A stretch of 64,000 nucleotides of DNA from Flammulina velutipes (taxonomy: Eukaryota; Basidiomycota; Agaricomycetes; Agaricales; Physalacriaceae), in contig CM022370.1 of the NCBI GenBank assembly GCA_011800155.1, positions 2,852,001 to 2,916,000 on the forward strand, in the 5' to 3' direction. The number at the start of each line of letters is the position of its first letter. The first letter of the stretch is position 1. Below, piece after piece: positions 1 through 13,201 of this stretch. The notes below the pieces were generated by a model, which saw nothing but the letters and a program-made list of their open reading frames with translations, searched no databases and had not been told where the DNA came from. The position numbers and the translations under genes are program-made.

Positions 1-250
1 AAAGAAAATGGAGGAGATGGGATGTCTGGAAACGTCGCCGACGTCGGTGACACGAATGTTGTAGACGGTGGTGACGGAGAGATGGGCGTCGGCGGCAGCG
101 ACGCGTACGCTAATGGAACAGAGCTATGCACGAATTGGTGCGTTGGGCTCAGCGATGCTGGCCGTCGTCGTCGCCAGCTATCTAATTTTGCTTTTGGTTT
201 GCGCGCCATTCAATGTCATGGTAAGAGGACAAGGTGAAATACAGGGTTAG
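1..250 (+). CDS. Possible 3' end of a membrane protein (partial)
   Basis: An open frame ending at the TAG at 248-250 encodes a strongly hydrophobic stretch (IGALGSAMLAVVVASYLILL and following residues) that looks like a C-terminal membrane-spanning helix followed by a short polar tail. The frame is closed by a TAG at 62-64, so if this is a real gene, an intron acceptor must lie between about 65 and 110 and the rest of the gene is off the left edge. The overlapping frame 1 is also open but compositionally poor (Gly/Asp-rich). The family is not recognised. It could equally be non-coding sequence that happens to be hydrophobic in one frame. Confidence 0.25.
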
Positions 251-338
251 GGTTTTCGGTGTGGCGCTCCCATCAAAAATATTACAATTACAATATACAA
301 TCGATGATCCAAGTCTCGTCCAAACTCTAGCTCTCTAG

Positions 339-701
339 CTACTGCGTATACGGCACTCCGTGAACTTGAGGACCCGCGACGGGACACAGCTTGAGATTCG
401 ACTTCGTGACTTTTGTGCACAACGGCGGGTGCGCTGGTTCGTAGAACGGGATAGCATTATTGTCCACGGTGAATGCGCGTTCAGGCGATTTGATGAGGGA
501 TTCTTGGCTGTAGTTGAGACGCATCTTGGAGTCTAGTAGCAAAGGCGGGTTGGCTTTGGCTGAAGAATAGCAGGAGGCGACGCTGTAGTAGAGAACGGCA
601 GCAAGGATAAGCGCGACGAGGACGATGGCAAGAGTAGACCAAGGAGAAAGATGCGCGTTTTTTGAATGGTCTATGATTGTGTTCGGTGCTGCTGGAGACA
701 T
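339..701 (-). CDS. Small single-span membrane protein, unknown function
   Basis: A 120-residue intronless frame. The first ATG is at 701-699; the frame is open further upstream only through a GTG, so I start at this ATG. Residues 1-20 are polar and contain Ser, Pro and Asn. Residues about 22-42 (STLAIVLVALILAAVLYYSV) form one clear transmembrane helix. The remaining 75 or so residues are polar, with four scattered cysteines in the whole protein. There is no cleavable signal sequence, so a signal-anchored single-pass protein is the natural reading. I do not recognise the family. An E-box (GTCACGTG, 768-775) lies about 70 bp upstream. Supported by composition and a sensible start only. Confidence 0.5.
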   Translation of the reverse strand: MSPAAPNTIIDHSKNAHLSPWSTLAIVLVALILAAVLYYSVASCYSSAKANPPLLLDSKMRLNYSQESLIKSPERAFTVDNNAIPFYEPAHPPLCTKVTKSNLKLCPVAGPQVHGVPYTQ

Positions 702-1749
702 GTTTGGGGCGAACGTAGATGGTGGCGTGAAGCAACTAGTTAAAGAGGCCGATCGCGCCACGCATGTGTCACGTGTGCGGCTTTCGTCTTTGCCACCGCC
801 ATGTTCTCACTTGCCTTCGTCTATGTGCTTCGAAAGACTGCGTTTCTCTCGTAACTACTTGCAGAAACCTTGAAAGACGACATCCTCGTCGTCCATCTTC
901 TTTCAGGGCTTGCTCTGCTGCTGTAATTCTTTTGAATGGTCTTTGTCAAAAGAATTCGAATCTGACCTATCCATGTACTATCGCTCACCCCTAGAGTCCT
1001 ATCGCGACGGGCTTGACGAAGTGACCTCACCAACTATAACAATTCAGATACTATCGTTCAGAGCTCGCTTTGGTTCCCTTGATCAGAAGCTCAGAACTAT
1101 GTTGAACGGGAAACTCGGTGAATACACCAGTGCATACCAACTCGTCATTACTTACATCTACCTCTGCGGAGCCCGAGCCCGCCCGAGCCTTTTCGGCGCC
1201 ACGGGAAAAGGCATCATCAATATTTTGAAGGATCGACAAGATCTGTTTCGTTTGGAATGCCGACTGGCTTAGTCTTGGAACTTGAAACTTAGGAGATGTC
1301 TTGTAGCTTGATGTATAGGCGTTCGCACCGCAGTGTCCTTTGTGCTTCTTGGGGGTAGCCTGCGTTTCACGCTCGCTGATTACTAGAGTTCACCTTTTTG
1401 GAGAAGGTACTCGTAGTATCGACCAGCCGAGGATCACCATCAATTTACAGTCGCGGACACGAGGCTAATAGATTGGCGCGCCACACTCCGCTTTGAGCTA
1501 CTTTTGTCGCGTCGGTTGCTTGACGCCTGCTTGACACACCCTTTTGGCTTCATAGGTGCTCTTACTCGATGATCTATCTAACCTGGGCCTCCATATTCTC
1601 ATAAACCACTATTCCCTTGTCGGTTACATCTATTATACCGCCCGAAGCGCCCTACTAAATACATACGCGCCGTAATATCTCAGCTCACGGCTCACATATA
1701 ACAGGCGGGAGCTGGTAGATTATCCACAATCCACTATCCATCGCCCTCC
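702..1749. other. Intergenic region, no gene I can support
   Basis: About 1 kb with several short open frames on both strands (for example + 910-1272 and - 1051-1239). None has recognisable similarity, clear splice structure or convincing composition. It holds an E-box at 768-775 next to GCGCCAC (755-761), a second GCGCCACA at 1478-1485, and the presumed promoter of the downstream gene. Confidence 0.5.
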
Positions 1750-2465
1750 ATGCAGAACCCTTACAACGTCTGGGGAACCATTCCAACGCCGCCTGGGTCG
1801 TCTGAGCCAGCCCCGTCTATCTACGGCGCGCTTCCATACGTCTCTCCTCAGCCACATTCATCTTCCCATATATTTACATTCACCTCCCTCAACCCCTCCA
1901 TAACGAATTGCAACATCCTCGGGCCCAACAACCTCTCTCAATTTCTTGTCTTCACCGACCCGGCCCTCCCCACCTATACCCTTCTCAAATCCAGTAGGGA
2001 CGGTAGGAACCTTGGCCTCATCGAATGGAAGTCCTCGGGACATACCGAGGTTGAGCTCCGCCACATCGTGCCGAAACAACGCGCGAACCAGTTCTTGCGC
2101 GTCTCGAGCGACAACAGGTGGGTTCTCTAGACTCTCCGTCTATTTACAATCATGGAGTGTACTTATAAACACGAACAGGTATTGGATCATGCGCGTCGGC
2201 GAAACAGATTACATCTGGTTAGTTGAGAAGGGTGGCGTTGGCGCTCTGTCGGTACGTTCATGCCAAGTACGATCATATGTTCTATCCATTGACAACGTAT
2301 TGCTAGCTATACGTGGCCGGAGACTCATCTTCTAACCGTTTGGCCAAGCTCACCAAGTCCACAACCGAGTACAAGCTGGAGATGACGAACGACGCTGTCC
2401 AGGCAGGACTTCTGCTGCCTGCTTTGCTATCCATCGTCCTTTTGCAAAGTGGACACGCTTTTTGA
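1750..2465 (+). CDS. DUF6593-like protein
   Basis: Three exons (1750-2117, 2179-2251, 2307-2465) with GT-AG introns of 61 and 55 bp give a 199-residue protein that stays in frame across both junctions. The N-terminal 45 residues are Pro/Ser-rich. The rest has the pattern of the basidiomycete DUF6593 domain: 'YTLLKSSRDGRNLGLIEW', then 'RHIVPKQRANQFLRVSSDNR', then 'MRVGETDYIWLVEKGG' and 'KYKLEM'-like C-terminal strands (here EYKLEMTNDAVQAG). The family is a single beta-rich domain of unknown function, usually present in many copies in Agaricomycetes. The C-terminus is a short hydrophobic helix (LLLPALLSIVLLQSG). The family assignment is from remembered motif pattern; the splice model is read directly from the sequence. 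Confidence 0.7.
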
Positions 2466-2834
2466 TCATGCAATCCTTTGCGAATCCGTTTAAATTCCTA
2501 TTAACTCTCATGATGTATCGATAACGTTCAACCGTCTGTATCATCGCTTTCTTTGCACCTTGCTTTCAAGTTAGTACTTCTTGATGTAGATCTCTCCAAA
2601 CTTCAATGCATTCTTTGTTTCTGTTTGATTTATGTCCTTCCAAGCGCGTGAATAGTTTGCTCGGGCAATTATAGCAGATACTGTATAATATGTGACCAGT
2701 CCAATGACTACGAATGTAGATCGTATCATAGGTGAGTGCTACGTACACACACACACAATAGCAAATCAGCGAAGGTAGATCACAAAAGATTGTAAAAGAT
2801 AATGAGCGGAGCCGTTAGGCGTAGATGAAGAGCT
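2466..2834. other. Intergenic region between convergent genes
   Basis: Holds the 3' flanks of the DUF6593-like gene and the alpha/beta hydrolase, which converge here. It includes a short (CA)n run at about 2744-2757. No coding potential seen. Confidence 0.6.
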
Positions 2835-4469
2835 TCAGTACAAAAAGAATTGTCCGAGAAGCAATGCGGAGGCTATTGTCAGTTGTGAAAGGATCACAAC
2901 CTGTGAAGCACTAGTACTAGCAGTAGTGCTGGTGCCGTTGTCAGTGTTTGTAGTGGTGTATGTTACTGTCGTCCCGTTGTAGTCGTATCGGAAGAGCTGC
3001 AGGATAGCCGTAAGCATCTGGGACTGTGTCGGGTAAACTCCATACCTTGTCTATCCCAGGACCGCTAGCCATCATGCCCAAGTTATCGTGGGCCACACCT
3101 TGGATAAAATCTATGGTGGTATGTTGCGGTACTCCACCATTCATGCCTTCCAGCATTACTTGGAAGTTCTGCCCTCGCTCAAGATGCGTGCTGCCTTGAG
3201 TCTACAACATAATATATGAGAAACAGGGTCCCGGCAATTTCGTGTGCTTACCATGGCTTCGCAGCGCGTGTCTCCAGGTCCAGTGTCTTCCTAGATGTAG
3301 GTCAGCAGAGTTTCAGGCACAGGCCAATGGCCGACGCACCAAGCCCCAAGCATAGTGAGCGTTGCGGTCGCTGTACCGAGCCACGATGCCATCGCGTCCT
3401 AGCTTCTCGGCGTCCGTCGTCGAGTAGGCGGGGAAACCTCCAGCCAAACCGTACTTGAATAGATCTGTTTTCTCACAGTCAGCGACTGCCACAGGCCGAT
3501 CCTCTGTGAGCCACAACAAGGATCCGGGATTAGCTAACAACTGGATTAGTGCATGTTCATTGACTCGACGGATGAATGAATTACCGATCCAGAAATGGAG
3601 TCTATCGTCGTCGGTCGTTGACTGACGAAGAGCGATGTACCGCTGAGCCATCTGAGCACCAGCAGAGTGACCTGCGAGCATTACGACCTGTATAGTAGTT
3701 GAGGTTTGGTAGGAATGTCATATTGGGTGAGAGACAGACGTTAAGGTTGGGGTATGTTTTTCTATCCATGTAGTACGACACGAGGGCGTCAAGAACTTGG
3801 TAGCTGCTGAAGTTCTCCACGAAGTCAGGGCCAGTGTTTTTTTGGCCGCTGGCCCAGGTAGTGTCTCCAAAGACCATTGCTTTAGCTGCAACGGCGCCAG
3901 CGTCCTTGTCCGCCTGCGTAAAGAAACATGGAGCAAAGATGGAGATCTCTTCACGTTTGATTCCTGGGTCGGATTCGGCGGCGGTGTAGAGCGCGTTGTT
4001 CATAACATTCCAGTCTAGAATGTCGCTCAATGGGACACGATCGGTAAAACGGGGGCCCGTAGGCTACTTACAGTACCAACAATCACGCGGCTGGAGGTGA
4101 AGTATGAGATTGGTCGCAAGAGGGAGCAGTGAAGCTAACCTTTCCGGGGAGAATAATGATAGCACGCTTCACGGCTGAGGTATTAAGACCGGAAGACTGG
4201 TACGCAGGCTGTAAGATATCTGTAAGATAAGCGAATGCGCGGAGAAGGGGAGAACAGACTATTGAGGCGCCCAAGTCAGCGTTGATCACCCACTCCGGGA
4301 AAGTGGTGGCGTCTGGTATGTCGGGGAAGCTCTGCCATCCTTCCCCGCTGCTTCCTGCCGCAACAGGATCAGGATTGTTGGGACCGCGTTTCGTGAATGT
4401 GTGGTGGTTATGGAACGATGCAAGACCCGAGGAGACAAAGGTAAAAGACAGTAGGTATGGGAAAATCAT
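2835..4469 (-). CDS. Secreted, GPI-anchored alpha/beta hydrolase
   Basis: Multi-exon gene. The ATG at 4469-4467 opens a classic signal peptide (MIFPYLLSFTFVSSGLASF). Later exons contain 'KRAIIILPGK' (start of the core sheet), a long conserved block 'ISIFAPCFFTQADKDAGAVA', and then the nucleophile elbow 'LAGHSAGAQMAQRY' (GxSxG, catalytic Ser) near 3680-3640. 'GVAHDNLGM' near 3090 probably supplies the catalytic His. The last exon, reached by a 54-bp intron around 3030-2990, is a Thr/Ser-rich linker followed by a hydrophobic tail (LTIASALLLGQFFLY), as in a GPI-attachment signal. It therefore likely acts at the cell surface or wall as an esterase or peptidase; the substrate is unknown. It is divergent from UTP20, about 500 bp away. 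Confidence 0.75.
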
Positions 4470-4971
4470 TGGGAGCGTAAAGAGTGTGAGAGAGAGAAAG
4501 ACAAGAGGTTACTTCATTTTAGGCCATACTTCAGGGCGTTGTTCAAATATCAAATGATGGACCTGAGGCCAGAGGCCTGTCAATATGGCAACGTTGCCAA
4601 GCATTTGGCCGAAATTCAAGCGTAATTGGAGTCGCTTCTTCGGGAAGTTGCTGGTTTTCACCACAATCTCATGATGATGAAGAAGGGCAGCCGTTGAAGG
4701 GAAGTGAAGATCCAGAAATAGCCAAGAAGGGACTCCTTCCTAGTCCTTCTCAAGCGCGATGTTTGTTGAGAGGCGTAGCTTTTGTGCTGTTATGAATGCA
4801 TAATTGGCAGATTCCTTGACGATGGGAGCTTTAAAGCGTAAATGTGGCGTCTGTTAGGTTGTTAATGATCAAGAGATTAGTAGCCGGTTGGACCCTAGGC
4901 ATTTCGGAATGCCGGGCCGGTGTTCATCTTTTTTTCTTCCATCGCCTCCACTTGTGGACGCCACACTTGCG
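4470..4971. promoter_or_regulatory. Divergent promoter region, hydrolase / UTP20
   Basis: About 500 bp between two divergently transcribed genes. TGTGGCG at 4843-4849 and its reverse complement CGCCACA at 4959-4965 (7 bp before the UTP20 ATG) are two copies of a motif that recurs in intergenic regions of this window. No coding potential seen. Confidence 0.45.
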
Positions 4972-7900
4972 ATGGATGAACTCCCGGAGAGACGATTCAA
5001 GGTGAACAAAGGCATTACAACTGAATTTCTGTATGTTCTAACAAGTGACAGTATCAATCCCATGCCAGCGAACTAAAAGGCGTCCACCTTCCCTCTGCTT
5101 TGAATCAGTCTCAACGGGATCACGACTTTGAGGTAGATATCAGCCTTTTGCTTTCCAGAGATACTTAGGATTGCCTACAGGACTCGGAATGCCAGTTTCA
5201 CGATGCCCTCCTCCATTGGCGCCAGCTGAACCTCTCGCCATCGTTCATTCTCTACGCGAACAAGTCCCAGGCGTTGTCGGCCTCACTACCTCTTCTTCTC
5301 CATAACTGGCGCGAAGTAGTAGACTTGTGGATAGCTGCGTTAAAAACATCAGACGACGAAGGACTGAAGGCTCTGCTAGAGTGCGTTACACACCTAATAA
5401 TTGTTCTGCTCTCACCTTGATTCTAGCCTCATACAGAAAATCATTATCGATCTGCGCGGAACCCTTTCCCCTGCGTACATCGACATCCTAAACGCTCTAT
5501 TAAACCTGCTACCTCGATCCATAGCAGCTGCGCCGCTCACAACACTACTCTCAACATTCACCCTGCTTTTCAAGCACCTATTGGTTCCATCAACAGAACT
5601 CACCCTTCTCGATTCAACATGGACCAGCGTTCACTCGATTCTCCCAAAATGTCACCCGGAAATCCAACGTGCAATGGCTGAAGTCTGGGGAGCATTACTT
5701 CGGAGATTAAAAAGCTCGACGCGCGAACACGCCGTCTTGCTAACCGCCAGTAACTTTGCTGGGATAGAAGATGCTGCCGCGTGGGTCTTTGTGTCTGCGT
5801 CTAAGGCAAGTCGTGCCGTTTGACATCACTCGAAAGTAGCTCACGTCCATCTAGTCTGTTTCCCAAACCCTCCATACCGCGGTACCCTCCATCATCACTC
5901 CGCTAGTCACATATTACATCGCGTGCCCCGACGATGCCAATGAACGCACATACACGCTCGTGCGACGTGTTCTTACCGCGTTGATTCACCACGTCAAAAA
6001 CGCAGATGGTTTCTCGCCAATATCGGATGTTCTCTGCGCAAAGTTCGTCGACGACAGTAGAAAGGCGGAGCCAGAGGTGCTTCGTAGACTCTGCGAGGTC
6101 CTTGCCGTATCCTGTTCAGTGAGGCACGGGTCTCGGATGTCTGGTTAGTATTTCAAGATTCTTATTTATTTGTGCTAACTCATTGTTCGCAGGCAAACAA
6201 CTGTCCGCCATCCTACCTTGCTTGCACGAGATTCCAATCACTTCCTCTAACTTTTCGGCGATGTTGAAACTATCCACCGCAGTCATATACAGCTCAGCGG
6301 GTGACATGAGCCTATGGATGGGATTGGGCCGTCGCTATCTGGAATATGTGTGGTCATTGGCGAACGATGGTTCAGAAATTCACGTCAAGTACGCACTTGA
6401 GATACATGGTATTCTGGTGGAGATGGGCTGGGGTGGTTGGAAGATGATCGCACTGCCTGTGTTGCTGAAGCGAAGCATACCACTCCTTGAGGTCCAATCC
6501 CTCCAAGTGCTACGCCTCCTCTCCAAAGTTAAAGAGGAGGGCAAACTTGGAGACGTGGATGTTGTCTGGAAACGCGGAGTGGAAGCTTGGTTAAAGGGGC
6601 GTTTATCCAATTGCACTGAATTCACGGACACATTGGTAGGTCATACGACTCCAACGTACGAAGAAACAACTGTTCTGACATTCCAACAGATTCTGGAATT
6701 GAGCTACGCGTTCAAGCTGTCTTCGTTTGTTTCTGAGGACGTAACTCATCTCGTCACCACTATCGTCGCCAATTTACTCAACGATTCACTATCAACCGAA
6801 GATGTACAAAAGTCCAGTCGGATGCTCGCTCTATGTTTGCAATATGTGGCTGAGCGCCCTCATTCGGAGTGGTCGAAACAAGTCGACATCGCATTTTGGA
6901 CAAGCCAACTTGTTTCAAAATGGTCCAATTCACCAGACATACTGAGCGCGTTGACGGAACTACGAGAAGCGTCTGACACCAAGTGAGTCTGCTGTCATCT
7001 CGTATAACCTGTTGTCGTCTAACATGATTCTAGCACTCCGATACCTTTCGAAGAAGCATACACAAATTTGCGCGGCTCCTTACTATCGCACGATTCAATA
7101 TCACGACTTAACGCGTTGCGGATTTTGTGTGCATCATCAGGCGCACCCGACGTCGCCAATTGGTGTTTGATTGCTGAGGAGGTCGTACCGAACCTTGGGG
7201 GGGCGCGTGAGAGGGTTCTCAAGACTTCAAGAGTAACCCAGGTCCGTTAAATGCTTTGCTTCCAGTTCGAACACACAATTAACCAATGCTCGATTGTAGG
7301 GAGAACTTTCAACAGAAGTTGCTGCTGACTTCTGTACACGATGGCTTCTCGCCCAACTCAAAGTCAACTTCAAGCCGCTATGGAAAACAGCCGCCACCAC
7401 ACTGGCAGAATTGGCTCGTTCCGCGTGGGGAGATGTCGTCTGGAATGTGATTTGGGACGAACTTCAGGCGATAAAGCTTACTCGAGGGCCCCAGGACAAC
7501 GATCAAGGAGACTCGGACGAGACCCGGAATACAGAGGAAGATGAAGATTTTGAGACCGAACGCACCTGGCGGGATCCTTCGGCGCATAAACACCGCACGA
7601 TTGTACAAAAGTGGCAAACCGATGTGGCCACGAAATTTTCTGTTGCCAAGGTGATTTTTTTTTCTGCGATCAACTTTGTGTGCTAACTTTTCAAACAGAG
7701 AACGGACGTCAATGCCCGTTTTCAAGGACGGTCTTATGTTCTCGGGGTGTTGGATGCCCTGGGCCATTGCCCTTCAATAGCAGAGAAGCATAACCGAGAT
7801 CTAGTGCCTTTCTTCCTATCATTGAAACCAGTGCTCTCCGGTCAACGACAACATTTCGTCGCCTACTTGACTCTCTTTGCCAAGTTCTCCAATCCCAAAG

Positions 7901-10900
7901 CCTGCTACCAAAGCGAGCAACTCCAGTGCCTCTACCTCGATCTACTCGCCCACCCCGATCGCAATCTCCAAGCGGCAGCTCTATCTTGCCTCTTGACTTA
8001 CAAAAACCCGAGTCTGGTACAATGGCAAGAGAAGTTGCGGGTTTTGCTTGACAACACTCGATGGCGCGACGAGCTGACGACTCTGGAACTGGAGACGGCA
8101 GATAGTGAGGTGGCGTGCGTCGTGATCAGGATGTTATACGGCATCATGCTGGAGAGGAAGGGCAAGTCTCGGCGAGGGAACGAGAGGCGGGCGACCATCC
8201 TAGGTGTCCTTGGCGCCTGCAGTGAAGGGGATCTGGAGGTGCTCGTGCAGCTCATGCTCAAGTCTCTCGACCCTGAAGCGACTTCTTCAGATACGGACAA
8301 GCAAAGGATCGGGTTCTTAACCCTCCTGGGCGATGTGCTCAAGAACCTTGGATCCAGGCTCGTTTCTTACTGGCCATTGTTGCTTCAAAAGACTCTTGAT
8401 CTTGCCGAGTCAGCCCAGTTACAGTTGGGATCAGGTCTGCAGGAGGAAGAGGAAGCTGATGAAGACGATGCTGACGAGGACGAGAAAGCAGAAGGGCCCG
8501 AGCATGTACAAGGGACCAAGGGGACGAGAGTCATCCGACAACTTGCTATCAAACGGTTCACCGACTTCTTCCGGATACCTGTCGAATTCGACTTCGATCC
8601 TTATGTCAAAATCGCCTTCGCCACCTCTATATCACCTCGCATTCCGTTACTGGACAAAGAGAATACACAGTCGCCGTCGGCCCTCCTTGAGCTCTTTAGC
8701 ATATGGTCTCAGAGCCCACGGCATGCCATCTACCTCACGCGATATGACACGGAACTCTTGCCCAAGATATTCGACTGCCTCCTCGCGGTCAATGTCAAGC
8801 CCGCTGTGATCTCGAAGGTCTTCGACGTGACGGAGAGGTTGCTAGATCTCGCGTCAGAGGAGCCTCTGGTCTTGGAGACGGTCGTTAGACCCAACATCGG
8901 GCACCTGCTCACGAACATGGCGGTCATGGCTGAGCAGATGAAGGGCGTGGAGGATGCTGTAGCGCAACGCCAAATCAACGTGCTATCGCAGATCGCCCAG
9001 TACTCGACGGATCGCGAAGAGGCCAAGACGTTGTTCAAACTCTTCGCACCACTTCTACGGAAATCCCACAAGATCGTCGCTGAGAAGATCAAGGCTGACA
9101 TCCTCAAGATCATGTCCCACCTCATTCCCTTCATCCCCGAACTGGCAGACTCTTCTTCCGAGGTTTTCGTTCGACTTCACGCGACTTTTTCACAGCTATT
9201 CCTATCGTTGCGCCAGAGGCCTGCAAGGCTTAGTCTGGTTGGGGCGTTGCGTAGCTTGGCTGCCGTCAATCCGTCTCTCCAAGCTTTGGCGGACTTGATG
9301 GAGGAGTGGAATTCGTACTCCCAGAAGCGAATGGATGAGCCCGACTTTGATCGTCGCTTGAAGGCCTTCGCGGTCTTCCAGTCCACCCAGGCTCCAACGC
9401 TTTCCCTTACCAACTGGTCCTTGGTCCTCCACCAAACTCTCTATAGCATCCATGATCCCGACGAACTTGCCATCCGCACAAGTTCCAGCTCTGTCCTACG
9501 GCAGTTCATCGACCTCGTGGTCTCCACCCCATCACCCGAAAGCGAGGTAGCTTTCGTACGCGTCGTTTTCGCAGGCTTGAAGAATGGATTACGGTCCAAG
9601 AACGAGCTCGTGCGTTCTGAGATCTTGGGCGTCCTGTCGTATTCCGTGCAGAAGTGTGAAAACATATCTGCTGTCCAGGATATGCGGATCTTGTTAGCTG
9701 CTGGGGATGAGGAGGCGAACTTCTTCAACAACATCCAGCACATCCAGATTCATAGGCGCTCGCGTGCTATACGGCGTCTTGCGGAACAATGCGACGAGCA
9801 GCCCCTTCGCAGTGGCACTTTGGCAGAGTTGATAATCCCTCTTGTTGGCACCTACATCGTCGCACCTACTACTGTCAACCATCATTTGGTCAACGATGCT
9901 ATTACTACAACTGGTCGGTTATCGAAGCATCTAGCCTGGGGTGCATACTACGCCCTTGTTCAGAAGTACTTGCGCCTTGCAAAGACCAAGGACGATGCGG
10001 AAAAGGTCAACGTCCGGACGGTGGTTTCCATCCTCGACAACTTCCATTTTACAATGGAGGAACCTATCGCCGCTATGGATGGCCAGGAGGGCGAGGATGC
10101 GGACCCAGAGACAGTGACATTCAGCGCCGACTCCCGCGTATCCATCGCAGTCAACAATCGTCTCTTACCCGAACTTTTGAAGTTCATCGAGTCTCGGGAT
10201 GCTACGACTGAGGACACCACCCGAATTCCCATCGCGACTGGTATCGTCCGGGTAGCGATGCATCTCCCTGCGGACATTAGAGAAACTCAGATTACTCGTC
10301 TTCTTACCGTTACCAGCCAGGTTCTTCGAAGCAAGTCGCAAGAGACGCGGGATCTTGTGCGAGAGACTCTTGCTCAAATTGCGGTCACGTTGGGACCCTC
10401 ATATCTTCGTCTCATGATACAGGAGTTGCGAGGAGCACTGCTACGTGGACCTCATCTTCACATCCTGGCTTATACCACCCATTCGCTCTTGACTCACGTC
10501 ACCTCCGACACCCATGCCTCAACATTCCAAAATCTAGACGATTGTGTCAGCGACGTCGCTCACGTTGCATCGGAAGTCGTGTTTGGAGAATCCGGGAAGG
10601 ATGTCCAGGCGGAAGACTTCAAGACTAAGATGAGGGAGGTCCGCGGCTCAGCCTCGAAGGGCTTCGATACGTTCACCATCCTGGCTAGGCATATCACGGC
10701 TCCTTACATCACTGGCATCCTGCTTCCTTTGCGCTCAATATTGCATACTACGGCGACAACGAAAACGCTAGGTGCTATAGACGAGGCCCTCAAGCGAATA
10801 GTCTCCGGCTTGAACGGGAACAGCCATCTCGACGCGGAACAGCTATTGTCCGTTTGCCATTCCTTGATCAGCCAAAATGCGAAATTCCTGAACGAAGCTC

Positions 10901-13201
10901 CGTTACGCCGGAAGAGCAAGAACAAGGACAAAGGCGATGCGATCGTACAGATAAAGCGACAAGAGGTGGTTTCTCAAGATCATTTCGCCGATAATTCATA
11001 TCGGTATGTTTTGTCTTCTCGATGTGCGGACTTTGTTGTTGATTTCTTCGTTCTCGTTTAGATTTGTGGTTCTTGGGCTGGAGCTATTCCAAACGACATT
11101 ACGCCGTAATCGATTCGACTTCCGTGATGGGACTATCATCTCCAAGTTGGAGTCGATGCTCGTCGTGATAGGAAACTCACTGTACTCCAATAACTCCCCG
11201 GTACTTATCATGGGACTCAAGTGTATCTCGGCGCTCGTCAAGTGTCCGCTCCGCTCATGGGCTAAATCGCTTCCCGTTCTAACGCGGCAGACTATAGAGA
11301 TCATCAAACAGGCAGGAAGCACCGAATCTGACCTTGTTCAGGCCGCGCTCAAGTCGTTGGCGGTTATCTTACGAGATGGACCGGCTGCTGATGTGAGGGA
11401 GAAGGACCTGACCTTCCTCCTCGAGCTCATTTCGCCGGATCTGGAGGATCCTGCCCGTCAGGCCACTGTCTTTACGGTCCTACGCGCCATCGTTTCCCGC
11501 AAATTTGTTGTGCCCGAAATCTACGACCTCATGGAGAAGGTTTCGGAAGTCATGGTCACGTCTCAATCTGCACAGGTGCAGGAATTATGCAGAGGCCTGT
11601 TGCTACAGTTCTTGCTTGACTACCCTCAAGGCAAAGGTCGCCTTCGTAACCAGATGACATTCTTGGCGAAGAACTTGTCGTACGTCCATGAGACTGGAAG
11701 GAAGTCCGTAATGGAGATCCTCGGCGCGCTCATTGCAAAGTTCCAATCTGCTTTGGTGCAAGAATACGCGGACCTACTCTTCGTTGCTCTTGTGATGGTC
11801 ATCGCCAATGACGAATCAGCCAAATGCGTCGAGATCGCCTCGCAGCTTGTCAAAACCCTCTTGGTTCGCCTGGACGAGGAACGGCGCACCTCTGTTGTGT
11901 CTCATTTGCACACCTGGGCTTTACAAGTCGACAAACCGAGGCTCTCGCAGATCTCGTCGCAGGTGTATGGCATCTTCGTCGATGCGCTGGGAGACAGCTG
12001 TCAGGAGCAGATGTCCTTAATCCTGGAGGATGTGAATCGGACACTGCAGACTTCAGCGGCTCAGCTCGAGGCCGCTGAGGCGGATGATGATGCCATGGTC
12101 GTTGACCTGGAATGGCAGCCTCCTTATTACGCTTTGATCGTCATTTCCAAGATTCTCGCTGCCTTCCCTGCTCTTGCGAATGAGCCGGAGAATGTGGAGT
12201 GGGAGAGCACGGTCAATCTTCTGCTTTTCCCTCATCCTTGGGTGCGCACTGCTGCGTGTAGACTGTTGGGTGTGATGTATGGAGCAGCCCCGATTTCTGC
12301 TCCTGCGGAGGAGTCGCTGGTTTATCCGCTATCCAAAGTGGGAATGCTTGACGTGGCGAAGAAGCTGGCTCTGCAACTCAAGAGCCCGCAATTGGACGAG
12401 GCGCTTGGACTGCAGATTGTGAAGAATCTTTTCTATCTGGGGAAGTGTTTTAGTGGTATTACGAGCAGCGAGCCAGATGCTGGGGACGAGGCCGAAGATG
12501 AAGACGAGGATGCAGCGGACCCGCCTTCGGTGGATGATCCTTTACCATGGCTGTTTTCGAAGTTATCATATCAAGCACGTTCGGCGCACATCTCCCGGAG
12601 GAATCGTCAGACAAAGGTTAGTGGAGTTTGCCTTCTTTACCAGCTGATCTGACTGTATCTTGCAGCCGTCTGATTGGGGCCACCAACCTCTTGCGATATT
12701 GCGGTGGTTTGCGGCTATGACCTCCTTTTTGGATGCCGCGAAGGCTGAAAGGTTCTTGGTACATATCCTATCACCGGTGTACAGGTTCATCGAGGACGAT
12801 ACCATTCGGGATCCGCATATGGGTATGTTAATAGTACGTTTGCTCCTGAACGAACGCTGACTATCTCGTAGACGAGGTGAAGACGTTAAGCACGGAGCTG
12901 CAGGACCTGATACAGTCGAAAGTCGGGGCTACAGCGTTCTCCAAGGTGTATAATCAGATTCGACAGGGTGTGCTTGGGGTGAGACGCGAGAGGAAGACCA
13001 TGCGTGCTTTGCAGGTCGCTACGAACCCGGAGGCTGCAGCGAAGAGGAAGCTGCAGAAGAATGGGATGAAGAAGGACAGTAGGAAGAGGAAGAATGAGGC
13101 GTTTGCGTGAGTTTACATTGCTTTTCACTTGGTATAGCGTCACTGACCGATTTCTGACTAGTGATAATCGGGGGAGTCTCAAACGTTCGAAGGAGTGGTG
13201 A
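4972..13201 (+). CDS. UTP20: UTP20 (DRIM), U3 snoRNP / small-subunit processome HEAT-repeat protein
   Basis: Very large gene coding for roughly 2,500 residues, the usual size of UTP20. The start is the ATG at 4972 (MDELPERRFK, then a 50-bp intron 5002-5051). Exon 2 continues YQSHASELKGVHLPSALNQ, a typical N-terminus. The body is almost entirely alpha-solenoid (HEAT/ARM), with the largest exon from about 7700 to 11003. Acidic inserts occur near 8445-8500 (EEEEADEDDADEDEKAEG) and 12480-12520. The C-terminus is the diagnostic basic tail, including 'RRERKTMRALQVATNPEAAA' and 'KRKLQKNGMKKDSRKRK', ending LKRSKEW after a last intron that precedes the stop at 13199-13201. UTP20 acts in the nucleolus in the 90S/SSU processome for 18S rRNA maturation. 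RRP12 was considered but is much shorter and lacks this tail. Confidence 0.93.

Noticed and set aside
764..1272. Overlapping open frames on both strands (for example 910-1272 + and 1051-1239 -)
   Set aside because: No recognisable motif, no consistent splice model, ordinary random-frame composition.
4972..13201. RRP12 as the identity of the large HEAT-repeat gene
   Set aside because: RRP12 is about half this length and lacks the UTP20/DRIM C-terminal tail seen here.
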